Part shown: positions 11,200 to 21,302 of the stretch, piece after piece | Layout: each line of letters opens with the position of its first letter | Position numbering within the stretch: the first letter of the stretch is position 1 | Origin: Adineta vaga | Taxonomy: Eukaryota; Rotifera | Length of the DNA: 64,000 nucleotides | NCBI GenBank assembly: GCA_021613535.1 | Contig: CP075495.1 | Span: 186,001 to 250,000 of the forward strand | Direction of reading: 5' to 3' | The notes under the pieces: model-generated | What the model saw: the letters and a program-made list of their open reading frames with translations, nothing else | What the model was told of the DNA's origin: nothing | Database searches by the model: none | Program-made: the position numbers and the translations under genes

Positions 11200-11870
11200 G
11201 ACTGAAACCACTGATACCCTGCTCGATTTAAATAAAGTAGAAAACGAAATTTCTTTTTATTACATATGAACAGATCATTCAGAGCTTTTGTGGTGAAGAG
11301 CAAAGTAACTTAATGTAAACAGTTCGTTATGCTCTACGAAGAAACAACCAATGGTTGAATGTCCCGCATGCTCTCGTGATAAAAAGTATCTATCTAATTT
11401 AGAGAAAAAAGATTTTTTTCTTTTTCAAAAAAATAGTCGATGTCCAGCTCATGAAAAATATCTGTTCAATTTAAAAAAAATCTTTTTCTTTCATATTAAA
11501 ATTAATGTCCCATATGTCCCGCTGATAAAAAACCGCCTACTCAATTTAAAAGAAAAATATTTTCTTTCGGTAATTTCGAAAAACAACATCCCGTATATCC
11601 CACGTATTAAATAATATTCATATGATGCGAGAAAACGAAATAATAGAAATATTAATTCTTTTCTTAATTTGATTAAATGTCTTCAGATGTTCAACATTTT
11701 ACTTTGTTATTGGTAGAAAAAAAAAAATTTTGCATACCTCAAGTTTTATCGGTAACCATAAATTACTCTCAATTATCTTCTTCTCTCAGTTAAAAATATA
11801 GAAATATTTTCTCTATTTAAAGTATTTCAAATTCTACTAATTCTCTAATCGACTACCACATATATTTTTA
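11200..11870 (+). repeat. diverged copy of the outer arm region with ~65-85 bp-period repeats
   Basis: By eye this matches 55560-56060 on the same strand, and so also the left arm inverted. Shared landmarks in order are ATTACA.ATGAACAGATCAT, the repeat block, CTTCTCT..AGTTAAA and TTCTCTAA.CGACT.CCA.AT. The core at 11361-11602 has four units that begin with a TCCCGCATG / TCCAGCTCATG / TCCCATATGTCCC / TCCCGTATATCCC motif followed by an A/T-rich stretch. Read on the plus strand it is open (11351-11614) and spells repeating CPAC / CPAH / VPYV..K then LxxLK blocks, like a degenerate array of small Cys motifs. Whether it was ever coding is unclear. It is clearly older than the arm duplication because it is much more diverged. 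Confidence 0.6.
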
Positions 11871-14800
11871 TCAATATCTGTTTACCATTGCAACAAAATC
11901 TGTTTTTAGATGCTTAATAAAATATAGGAATTTATGAATATCCATCAATCTATGTGTGAGCAACATCAAGCCTTTTGTATCTGTTTCGAAATCTATATGA
12001 TACGCTTTATTTGCGTCCTTAACTATATTTTCACATATTTGTATAGATATAGATTCAGTTATTTAGCATTGTGCTTTTTTTTCTAAGTCCATTTCGGTAG
12101 CTACGCAACAATTGATTGTGATAGTCTTCTTTTTGGAAGTGATTATACAAAATGTGTTATATTTCCTTTCAAATTTCAAGTTTTCGAAAATATTTTCCTA
12201 TTCATCTGATTTGATGAGAAAAGTACTCTTTCATATAAGTCTTTCAGTTTTCACCGTCATCGATGGGATATTCAAGAGATGATGAGAAGCAATAAGAATT
12301 GTTTATTCCGATAATGCTGCGCTCTTACTTTAATAAATCGGACGGTTACTTATTAGAATGAATGATCACGTAAAATGTATAAACCATCAATAAAGAGGTT
12401 GATTAATCAGTATAAGGTAGACTACTACTTATACAAAACAGAAAAGTGTGAACGATTTGGTTTAATCAATGTTTTTTGACTAAAAATCAATTGAAATAAA
12501 ACAGTACTAAGCAATTTTAATCAAATCAACGACTAAAACAAATCAGGTTTATAAATATACATTTCAGTCCATCAAAAGTTTTCTGTTGTTGTCTTTACTC
12601 ACTTGTGATTCAGATTTTTAGATTTTGATTCTATTGGGACACGTTAATACTTTTACATCGATCGTTATCAAGTATAATATTTTGTTTTAAATGTACAATT
12701 AGTCATTGATGATGAAGTTTTTCACATGAAATGTCTGGGAAATGTGAATTTATCACAATATAGACTAGTTGTTTGGGGCAAGAAATTGGAAAAAGCGCTC
12801 AGGCATCTGAGTTTGGAATATAAATCTTGAGAAAACGTTTTCCATTGTCAAAAACTATGCTGCTTGATGTTTTTAAATCGAGTTCACTTCAATAAATACT
12901 TTGATTATAAGCAGACTTTTTCTATCTTTTTTTCATGTGAGTATTAATCTAATCTCTAGCCATGTATCTGAATAATCATTTTTATCTATTTCAATTATCT
13001 CTTGAACAATAACCTTTATTTATCACTAGAGTTCGCTTTGGTTCTCAAGAGGGCATGTGACAGTTGATGATGAGTTATTAAAACTGGAATATTTGTTGCT
13101 AGAAAAAGACATGTACTCGTTAGTTTTATTTCATTCAAATGTAAAATAGGCGCGCATTTAGCGGAACATATTGATAACTAGGAGAGGTCTTACTTTAATT
13201 TGATTTTATAGATAATAAAGATAGTTTTTTATTTCTTTATCTTTATTTTTAAGATAAATATTATCTCTATTCTTTATCAAATTAAATAAAGTCAATCTTT
13301 ACTTTTGTTTAAAAAGTTAAGATAAAGTAACATCTCTACTTTTAATTGTATTGTTTTTTCTTCGATGTAAATCAGGTTCTGAATAAGGTGTTTCTTGTGT
13401 ACCGAGACAAAAAATGGAATATTACATCTGCTAGACGAACAATGCGTGAAAGTAAATTATATTTGATAAATTTTATCTATATTTTCGTTGATTCAGATAA
13501 GTATCATAATATTGTTTTGTTATAATGATTGTTATTTTGTCATTAGTTTGAAAATAACGATGAGAATTTTTGTCATAATTCACTATTCTGAAATAAATAG
13601 TAAGAATTAAACATAATACGTTATCGTCATTATTCTTTGTCAAAACAACAAACAAGTGTCATGATTTTTTCCTTAATATGTTAGAAAAGTCAGTAATTTT
13701 AACGTCCGTTTTTGTTGACTTATAATAATAACGACTTTCGATATCTGAGTTATATAAATGAAAAAATTGTTATAGTTATTCGTAATTTTATCGAATGACA
13801 ACAATAAGGCAATATATATGATTAACATAAATATCTTTTTCGTTTCGTTATTTGTTATCTATTGTAAGTGTAAGATACCTATACTTTATATGCAATATTA
13901 TTGATTTTGCTTGCTGAGTAGTAGGTAGATACAGATATAAATCAGTGAATCATGAAAGCAAAATATATTCGTTTTTATCGATTAAGAGAATAATATCGAT
14001 CCCTTTGCCATGTAAAACTTTAATTGTAAAATAGATAATCAAAATTATCGATGAAATTTTGAACAATAAATAATGAATATAATATCAACAATAAACTTAA
14101 CGTTGACAAAAAATTCTTATTCAAAAAATACCATAAACATCTTCTATTAAAGTTTTTTGATAAAGCAAAATAGAATTAGTTGTCATCTTTATGGCAAAAT
14201 TAAACAATTCGCTCTTATGTACTGTTAAGCACAGAGAAGTTACTTTTTTTGTTTTACCTTATCATACAAAGTAAAAATAAGTATGATTCTAGTCTGTTAT
14301 TCTAGACAACTATGATAAAAAAAAGAGATCTTCATAGATTATAAAATAGAGATGAAGGTGATTTTATTTTGGAGTATAAAGCTAAGCAAAATAACAGAGA
14401 ATATTTTTGATTGATTGATCAAGATTCGATATAACAGCAGGAAACCTTGGAAATATTTCTTTCTCATAATCCACGAGATTCTAATATGAAATAAAAACAT
14501 AGAATAAAAGTAAGACAAAAAAGATGTATGAGAAAAATCTTGTTTTTAAGTTTTCCTCCCCGTATACATTTTTATTCTTTGTGAATTATTTGACGATGAT
14601 CAAATGGATGGTTCATGAAAAAAAAACACTTTGATTTATTGTTGTTTATAAGTAACGGTTTCCTTATTTAATTACCCATGTTGCCTTGGATAAAAATATC
14701 CTCATTCTTGATTTCACGAAGATAATAATTTTCGTTGAATATAATTTGTAAAAATAAACATTTTTTTTAGATGTTTTTTCAAGCAAAGAAACTGGTTAAT

Positions 14801-14926
14801 TAAACTATCTTACCTAACTTTTGAAGATATAAGTTTTTTCGAAAGGGAAGATTTTGTATTCGTTGCAACTTATAATCAGCAGCAACTATGATTGATGAAC
14901 GAAAGAAGCAAAAGAATGATGACGAT
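11871..14926. other. gene-poor AT-rich region
   Basis: Three kilobases without a supportable exon. An imperfect inverted repeat spans about 13190-13300 (TTTAATTTGAT facing ATCAAATTAAA, with AAGATA/TATCTT inside), and could be a small MITE-like fold-back. Many short open stretches exist but are A/T-driven. Nothing else recognised. Confidence 0.45.
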
Positions 14927-15251
14927 CACTGGCGGCGCGCCATGTAGGCGAAGGGAAGCAATTGCCTATCCTAACAAAAATCAGGGGAGGCAATAGAATG
15001 TTATTGCCTCTCGTAATAGGGCTATAACTAGCGCTTATAAGAGTTCGTTTAATTGTTTCTTCTACAATTCGTTCTTATTAACTTTCTCCAAATTACCGAA
15101 TTTTGAAAAACAAGGTCAGTTTCATTTGTCTGACTCTGGCTACTCTGTAGTCAATTTTCATGAACAATAGTTGAAAGTCAAAAATTTCTCGTTACTGTCG
15201 CCTGAAAAATATAATTGCCTCCCCTAGACAACTGAGCTTGCGCCGCCCATG
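14927..15251. mobile_element. hAT-type MITE, 325 bp
   Basis: Bounded by imperfect inverted termini that start CACTGGCGGCGC and, from the other end, CATGGGCGGCGC. Both continue into related sequence containing GGGAAGCAATTG / GGGGAGGCAATT. It is flanked by a perfect 8 bp direct duplication ATGACGAT (14919-14926 and 15252-15259), the hAT target-site length. The interior has no long open frame, so it is non-autonomous and would need a hAT transposase in trans. It is GC-richer at its ends than the surrounding DNA. Confidence 0.85.
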
Positions 15252-15392
15252 ATGACGATGTATTGATAACAAAGGAATAGAACGAATTTTTTGTTAGAAT
15301 GGAAAATCATTTCCTTGACAACGGTCATTAGAGATGGATACACGTCATTTGTATATGTGTTATGAGTTCAATTGTAGCGTTTTATTCATAAA

Positions 15393-15871
15393 ATGAAGTG
15401 GCAAAGTTCTATCGTTATATTTCTTTGCATTATTACAATAGCCGATTCCTTTGGAGAAAATGGGACAGGTATATGGCACATCAATTATAAGCTTTTTACA
15501 TCTTTTTTCATAAAATAAATTTTGATTTTCGTAAAAAGCATCAACACCGAGTGTTGTATATCGACTATCAATCGTCGGCAAGAGTCAAGGCGTAATGAAA
15601 ATTCATGTTCGTCATCGAACAACAATTTCATCTGATGGTGTATTAACAACAACATTACCTATTGATTTATTAATAGAAAAATATTTACAAAAGAAAAACC
15701 AAAATTATTTTGATGACTGGAATCAAAGAAAAAATCGTGCTAATCTCATAAACACAGCCTCTTTCTTTTCATTATTTCTTGTTTTGTCTACAATTTTACT
15801 GAATGTAAGTTATTATGAAAATATGTCATAGAAAATAATTTTCTTAGTCTGTTTACCCAAGATTTCGTTGA
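15393..15871 (+). CDS. small secretory/membrane protein, three exons
   Basis: Starts at an ATG preceded by AAA. Exon 1 (15393-15468) encodes a clear signal peptide (MKWQSSIVIFLCIITIADS). A 70 bp GT-AG intron (15469-15538) joins in phase to exon 2 (15539-15804). This ends in a hydrophobic segment (SFFSLFLVLSTILL) followed by a perfect GTAAGT donor. A 43 bp intron (15805-15847, ending TTCTTAG) leads to a 24 nt exon 3 ending in TGA at 15871. The total is 366 nt, 121 aa. The topology would be a short luminal domain with basic and charged stretches, one C-terminal membrane segment and a tiny basic tail. If exon 3 is not used the frame ends at 15831. No family recognised; unlike its neighbours it does not look transposon-derived, so it could be a host gene. 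Confidence 0.65.
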
Positions 15872-16696
15872 CTGATGATATATCTTGAGTTTATAAGTGA
15901 AAAAAATTGATTAAAACAAAATACAACTTTTTAAGAAATTGAGCTGCCTTTAAGTAGTCGTGATTTTATTATTGTAACTGGAATGAAATGATGGTGTCGA
16001 CGTATAAAAAACGAAAAACTAATTTAATAAACTACAACAATAAAAACGAAAAATTTCGTTTGAAAAACTACGATAATAAAAAAAGACAAAAGTAATATGA
16101 GAATATGAAATAACTAGATAGTAATATAATGGATGAGTGATGACAGTTGTAATTTAAAAAAAACCAACTGTGATGAGATAAATGTTCCATTAATATTGTA
16201 AAAGTGATGATTATATAATTAATACATTATAAAATTCTTATTTTTATTGATTGTGTACAGATCGAAAGATGATACATACTGGAATATCAGAATAAGTCAT
16301 TATATGTTTTGTTTGTGTTTTTCATGGATGAATCTTCATCTTATCATTGACTTCTTTGAAACGTACATATTCATCATTATAAATTATTTCATGAATTACC
16401 ATTTGTAAAATGGTCATAAAATGAATTTACATCGTCAAATAAACGTAAGAATAAGAGTTGTTGATCAAGATATCACCATAATAATTCATCATCATAGATT
16501 AAGGATATGGATACAAAGACAAGAAATAAAACAGTGTTAGTTCAACAGTAAAAACGACTACATAACAAATCATGCTTGATTCTACATTTAACTAATCTAA
16601 AACAGAATATATGATAAAAATTGAACGAAAGGCGATTGATTTTTGTAAATCTCAAATGAAAAGATGTAGTATTATTCTACGTTTATATGATCTTCT
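15872..16696. other. non-coding
   Basis: AT-rich, with no exon supported on either strand. It lies between a plus-strand small gene and the 3' side of a minus-strand glycoprotein-like gene, so it may hold both 3' UTRs. Confidence 0.45.
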
Positions 16697-17146
16697 TCAA
16701 AAAAAATTTCCAGATGTAATGCTCGAATGGTCAGACGATAGATCTAAAGACTCTCGCATATAATCATAAATTTTTCTTGATACTGGGTTGGGTTTTATGT
16801 TCGAACCATCCGTTAATAAAATATTTGATGAATTAAAAGATAATATATCTTTTGGTGAACAATTCAATTGTAATGAGTAGTCAACGAAATCATTACAAAT
16901 AATTTTGTTTAAGAGAAGCTGGAACTGGTCAATAGTTTTTCCTTTTGAATTTACATTGTCATAAAACGTGCTATTTGTTACAAATGGTAAAACATCAACT
17001 TTCATCTCGAGTGAAGTATTATTAACATCACTTTTTCTATTTTTTGAATATATACCGACTAATTGACCAAATAATTTTCTACCGTTAGTGATACAAGCAA
17101 CCTTTTTCAAACAAATCTTAGATGCAAAAAAAAACAACACAAACAA
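16697..17146 (-). CDS. open frame overlapping the 3' end of the glycoprotein-like gene
   Basis: A 149-codon minus-strand frame begins inside the poly-T tract (about 17128-17136) that ends the membrane anchor of the gene above and continues for about 400 nt past that gene's TAA. It is hydrophilic, has several N-x-S/T sequons and no membrane segment of its own apart from the shared hydrophobic start. Codon use looks normal for the window, so it is unlikely to be chance. It could be a separate small ORF, or a cytoplasmic/C-terminal extension joined by slippage at the T run. Function unknown. Confidence 0.45.
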   Translation of the reverse strand: MFVLFFFASKICLKKVACITNGRKLFGQLVGIYSKNRKSDVNNTSLEMKVDVLPFVTNSTFYDNVNSKGKTIDQFQLLLNKIICNDFVDYSLQLNCSPKDILSFNSSNILLTDGSNIKPNPVSRKIYDYMRESLDLSSDHSSITSGNFF

Positions 17147-18953
17147 CTACAATCAACATGACAATCAAAATTCCTATCATAACTTTTGGCCAGGCTTTTG
17201 TCCTTATTGTACGATTAATGTTGGATTGAAATTCAAGGTGAGCATTTTCTACATATTTTTTATGTTCGAGAGCTGAATCGATTAAAGACGAAATATCCAT
17301 CATTTCTTTTAAACTATTGATTTCAACATCGACCGGATTCACTGATTTGTCAAGTTTGAATAAAGTTTCATAGCTATTGTTGAAACTAAATACATACCTT
17401 TCAACGTTTTCACAAACGCCACCCAACGATCAAAAATCAAGTGTACCACAAGATATGAAACTATTACAGCGCGTTTTAATGATAGCAGATTTCGTTATGT
17501 TGCTGAATGTATTTTTGTTCTCCTTGTCATCTTTTTCAAAACATTGCAACGACATATCGACGCTAATTGCGTGTATATTGAGTGCTAATTTGACAACATG
17601 TGGTGATAACAAATCAACGGTTTCTCTCAAGCAATCGCTCGTTGATGTGTTGAATATGATTGACCGTAAACAAGCGTGTTGAATTGAATTGAATATGGGC
17701 ATTGGAACACAACAGAACATATACTTCGACTTTTCATCAACAGTACACTTTCGATCTTTATGATCCGACCACTCCGATGAACTACCATCTTCACTTAATG
17801 ACAAATATTGAGGAAGATTTGCTGTATACACGGCTCTTTTCCTATCGACAAACATCGGAAGACGTGTGATTTTAAACAAGTCCATCGTTTTCTTCGAAGA
17901 AATTGTTAGAATACCAAAACAATTTTCAATCCGAACATACCCAACAGTTTTTGGAAGTATTGAATCAAGATCAATTGTTTCATTCTGAGCAACAACATCA
18001 TGCGAATCAGTATCAACAATAAAATTGAAATCATCTTCCTTCAATTCGTAAACAATTTGACTTTCATTCACTTGAGAAAATGAGATTAGTTGTTGAACTA
18101 AAAGATTAGGTACAAACTGAGCCAACGAAACCGAAAAATTCAACGGTAAATTCTTTTGAATTCGATTTCACAAAAATTCATGGATGAATGTTCTTTGTTC
18201 TGGAGAAAACATCTCTAGATTCAAATCATGATTTGCAACTCTTGTGAATGCAGCTATTACTTGTTCATAATGTCGCCGGATTTCACTCTCCAAAGAAAAC
18301 TTTGCCCAACCTGTGAAAGCTCTTTGCTCTCTCAACGACATCTTCAAAAGATTAAAAATCAAACAACGTGTTTCATTCACACTATCAAACAAATTTTTGA
18401 AATTCTTCAACAAACCTAAATTGTCATCCTCCAACGATAAAATTGATGTAACCAGGGCATCATCTAACTTTTTCTGATGCATTTGAAAGTTTTCACTTTC
18501 ATCCAACCGACGTATGATTTCATCATTTTTTCCTCCAAAAAGATCACCGATAATCTTGTATCCACCATACATCAATGCACCGCCTAAAGCAATTTCTTCT
18601 ATTTGACGTTTCTGTCGTTGTCCTATCTGAGCGTCAAACAGTTCATTCGATCAACGTGCACTACCATTTTCTAAAACACGATTTCGATATTGTGTGCAGG
18701 CCTGCATACCAAAAGCCATTGAAACCGGAAAAACATCACACATAAATTGAAATACCGGAATTTCTAAAACAAAATTGACTGTGTCTTCCATTTGAGCATA
18801 TGATCCTAAATGCTCCCATATTGTATTGGTTTGTTTGTGATGTACAAGGGTACTATTTTTGACGATTGCAAGAAAATTACTTTTTATAGCGAGAGTCCGA
18901 TCAATACCAAACAAAATGAGCAAAACAAAAAGAAAACTTTTCGAGTGTATCAT
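17118..18953 (-). pseudogene. class I fusion-glycoprotein (env/F)-like gene interrupted by three TGA codons
   Basis: One continuous minus-strand frame from ATG at 18953 to TAA at 17118-17120, about 610 codons, contains TGA at 18651-18653, 18168-18170 and 17430-17432 and no other stop. Architecture: an N-terminal signal peptide, an ectodomain segment, a furin-type RQKR site followed by an Ala/Gly-rich hydrophobic stretch (fusion-peptide-like, just upstream of 18575), a helical heptad-like region, a Cys-rich domain and a C-terminal membrane anchor near 17195-17120. The Cys-rich part aligns by eye with the arm glycoprotein at 26899-28446 (shared NLLV, LPQY and paired Cys). Retroelement and baculovirus F-type envelope proteins share this layout. 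No reverse transcriptase or LTR was seen next to it. It is either a decayed copy or a frame with recoded TGA. It ends about 180 bp outside the palindrome. Confidence 0.7.
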
Positions 18954-18971
18954 GATACTCAATTTCAACAA

Positions 18972-19131
18972 CGATATATCAGTTTAAAAAATCAATCGCC
19001 TTAAGTCAATAAGATGATAACAGCACTTTGCAATTTATCTATAAAAGGTGTTAATAGCTATAAGAAACAAGTAGAAACACTTTGAAAAAAAACACAACAT
19101 GGTTGATTAGATAGATATGAAGTGTTTTTTT
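18972..19131. other. unique sequence between the glycoprotein-like gene and the palindrome edge
   Basis: Short AT-rich stretch that probably holds the promoter/leader of the minus-strand gene at 18953. It has no counterpart beyond 56516, which fixes the outer palindrome boundary. Confidence 0.5.
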
Positions 19132-21302
19132 AACAGAACAAAATCAGAATATCGGAATCTAATCAGTATCGAATTCTATATTAGTTAAAATCAAAGACAA
19201 AACTGTACTGTACCAGAATTATATGAGTTCGTAATAATACAATATAGTTGTCGAAGATAAGGATGTGTAAGGTTAAACTTTGGAGTTTATTTAAAATTTT
19301 TAGAATTATATTTTTATGACTGTATGAATGAATTATCGTCGCTAAAGGAGAGAGAGGAAGAGCAGACGAGAGCTAATCTCTCATTCATTTAGCTAATTGT
19401 TCAAAAAGAAAAAAACATTCATGAAAAGCAGACGTACATATGTATAAACGTAGTTTAATAGGAATGTATTTATCATATAAAGAGACGTGACATATTTACA
19501 TTTGATAAAAGGGTGTAATTGTGATTGAACGCAGAAGGACGATAACGAGATTAATTCACATCTAACGATATCCTTAATAATATCACTATATGGCAGTCGG
19601 TTAGAGAATTTAGTTGAGTTTGGAATTGATATAAATACAAAAACAATTTCTATATCTATCTATTTTTTCATTTAATTCATAGAGAAGAAATTATAATTGA
19701 TAAATGTATAAGTAATCATTTTAACTACAATAAATAAACTATGTCGTTTGTCTTTAAACTTAGATAGATGTTTTTCTTACTTTGGGGACATGAGGTACAT
19801 TGAAATTCGTATAAAAAGAGAAATACAATTTTGTTTTTCTTCAAACAGTAGACAGATGTTTTGTATTCGCGGGACACGCGTCACATTGAAACTTGTATTC
19901 AGACAAAAACAGAATTTTTCTTCATACAAGATAAATAGATTTTTTGAAGAACGGGACATGCGGGATATTCAATGATCGGTTTTTCATAAGAAGTATACAA
20001 TAGATTTTACTTTTTTTCTGTTACTCAAAATATGAAGCTTTCTTATGATCTGTTCAGGTGTAATAGAGAGAAACTTTGTTTTTCTATTTCATTGATATCG
20101 AGCGGGAAATCCGTGGTGTGGGCTGATTTTATTTATTTACTTTTTCTTTCATAGGTATTAAAAGATTTTACAGAAAAATTGTGGTGACTTAATCAGTTGA
20201 AAAATGGAAAAGTTTTCAAAAACGATCTCTTTTGTATGTTATTTCTCTATCAGTAAAAATAGAAAATAATCTCACAACTATCATCAATATACAAGGTCAC
20301 AAATGTTTAGAAGGAAATGTCTGAGGGTGGGCGTTATGGCAAATAATGACAATACCAAAAAAAAGGTTTATATTGAAATAAATTTCATCATAATATTCTA
20401 ATCAAATATTCATGTTTTTATCTGATGAAAAAAATATACATTCATGAACAGAATGATTTATATTCTCTTTTTTTTCTACTCAAATCTATTAATCTTTATA
20501 TCAATCTTGTACATGTTCTCTTTTTTATCGCTCATTCTGATCTCAACTAAAACTAGTTTCAATCGATGCAGAATTTGATTTCGAATCGAATAGACCTGTT
20601 TTCAACGACAGAAATGTATCGGTAAGAGAAAAATTCTCTCTTGAATTACCTATGATGACGTATAGGTCATGTACACATGTGTGTATAATTGAAAAAAAAA
20701 GATATCGTTCGATGAATATATTCGAAATTAACGAACGAAAAAAGCATCTAGCCATTTGTTTTCTATTTATTGTTTAGATTTTTTAGGTATTATATTGTTT
20801 CATTTATCTTTATTATATGAACATTTATGATTGCGCTGTTTTTCGGAGATACAATCTATCTACAGCGAGGTTTCATAATAGATCACCAGTAAAATATGTG
20901 CTGATTTGTTACAGCTCAATACCTTTCTAAAGTAAAAATAACTGACGAAGAAAAGGTTCTTGGAGATTAAAAAGGATATCTGACTATTGAGTCTATAAAA
21001 CATCACTAAATAGTCTGAGTATGAAAAACAAAAAATGAACAGAATACCATTTTACTTTATCAATAGTCATTTTTTTTCCGAACACAGCGTATCAATGTCC
21101 TACATTTATTAAGATAAAACTAGAGAACGAAAAGGATTTTGAATGAAAGAGATTTCGTAACAATATCATAAGAAAAAATCAACATCGACAATTTTATTAT
21201 AAATAAAAGGGTGTCTAAGTGTGTGAGCAAGAAAGAACTTCTCAGTGAGTAAAAGTGTTAAGCAAGCATAACAAGAAAATTGTATGCTGTTTGCTATATA
21301 AA
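19132..21302. other. outer non-coding part of the left arm
   Basis: No gene supported. It contains the repeat block at 19745-19975. The open frame 20543-20755 (-) begins with ATG and survives in the other arm, but that is expected from the recent duplication, and it has no recognisable features. Confidence 0.45.
19745..19975 (-). repeat. ~85 bp-period CP-motif repeat, left-arm copy
   Basis: Three units in minus sense begin ATCCCGCATGTCCCG, GACGCGTGTCCCGCG and TACCTCATGTCCCCA, each followed by an A/T-rich spacer with TTTTT. It is homologous to the block at 11361-11602 and to the inverted partner at 55670-55880. It is open on both strands over about 180 nt, so coding status is ambiguous. Confidence 0.7.

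Noticed and set aside
13473-13655. Short minus-strand frame in the gene-poor region
   Set aside because: Asn/Ile/Lys/Tyr-rich translation typical of random AT-rich DNA.
17377-17682. Plus-strand frame with hydrophobic segments opposite the glycoprotein-like gene
   Set aside because: Shadow of the minus-strand coding frame.
16697-18953. Complete LTR retrovirus-like element around the glycoprotein gene
   Set aside because: No gag, RT, RNase H, integrase or paired LTRs could be found on either side within the window.
20543-20755. 70-codon ATG frame kept in both arms (partner 54886-55098)
   Set aside because: Conservation is explained by the recent arm duplication; composition is A/T-driven and no motif, signal or splice context supports a gene.
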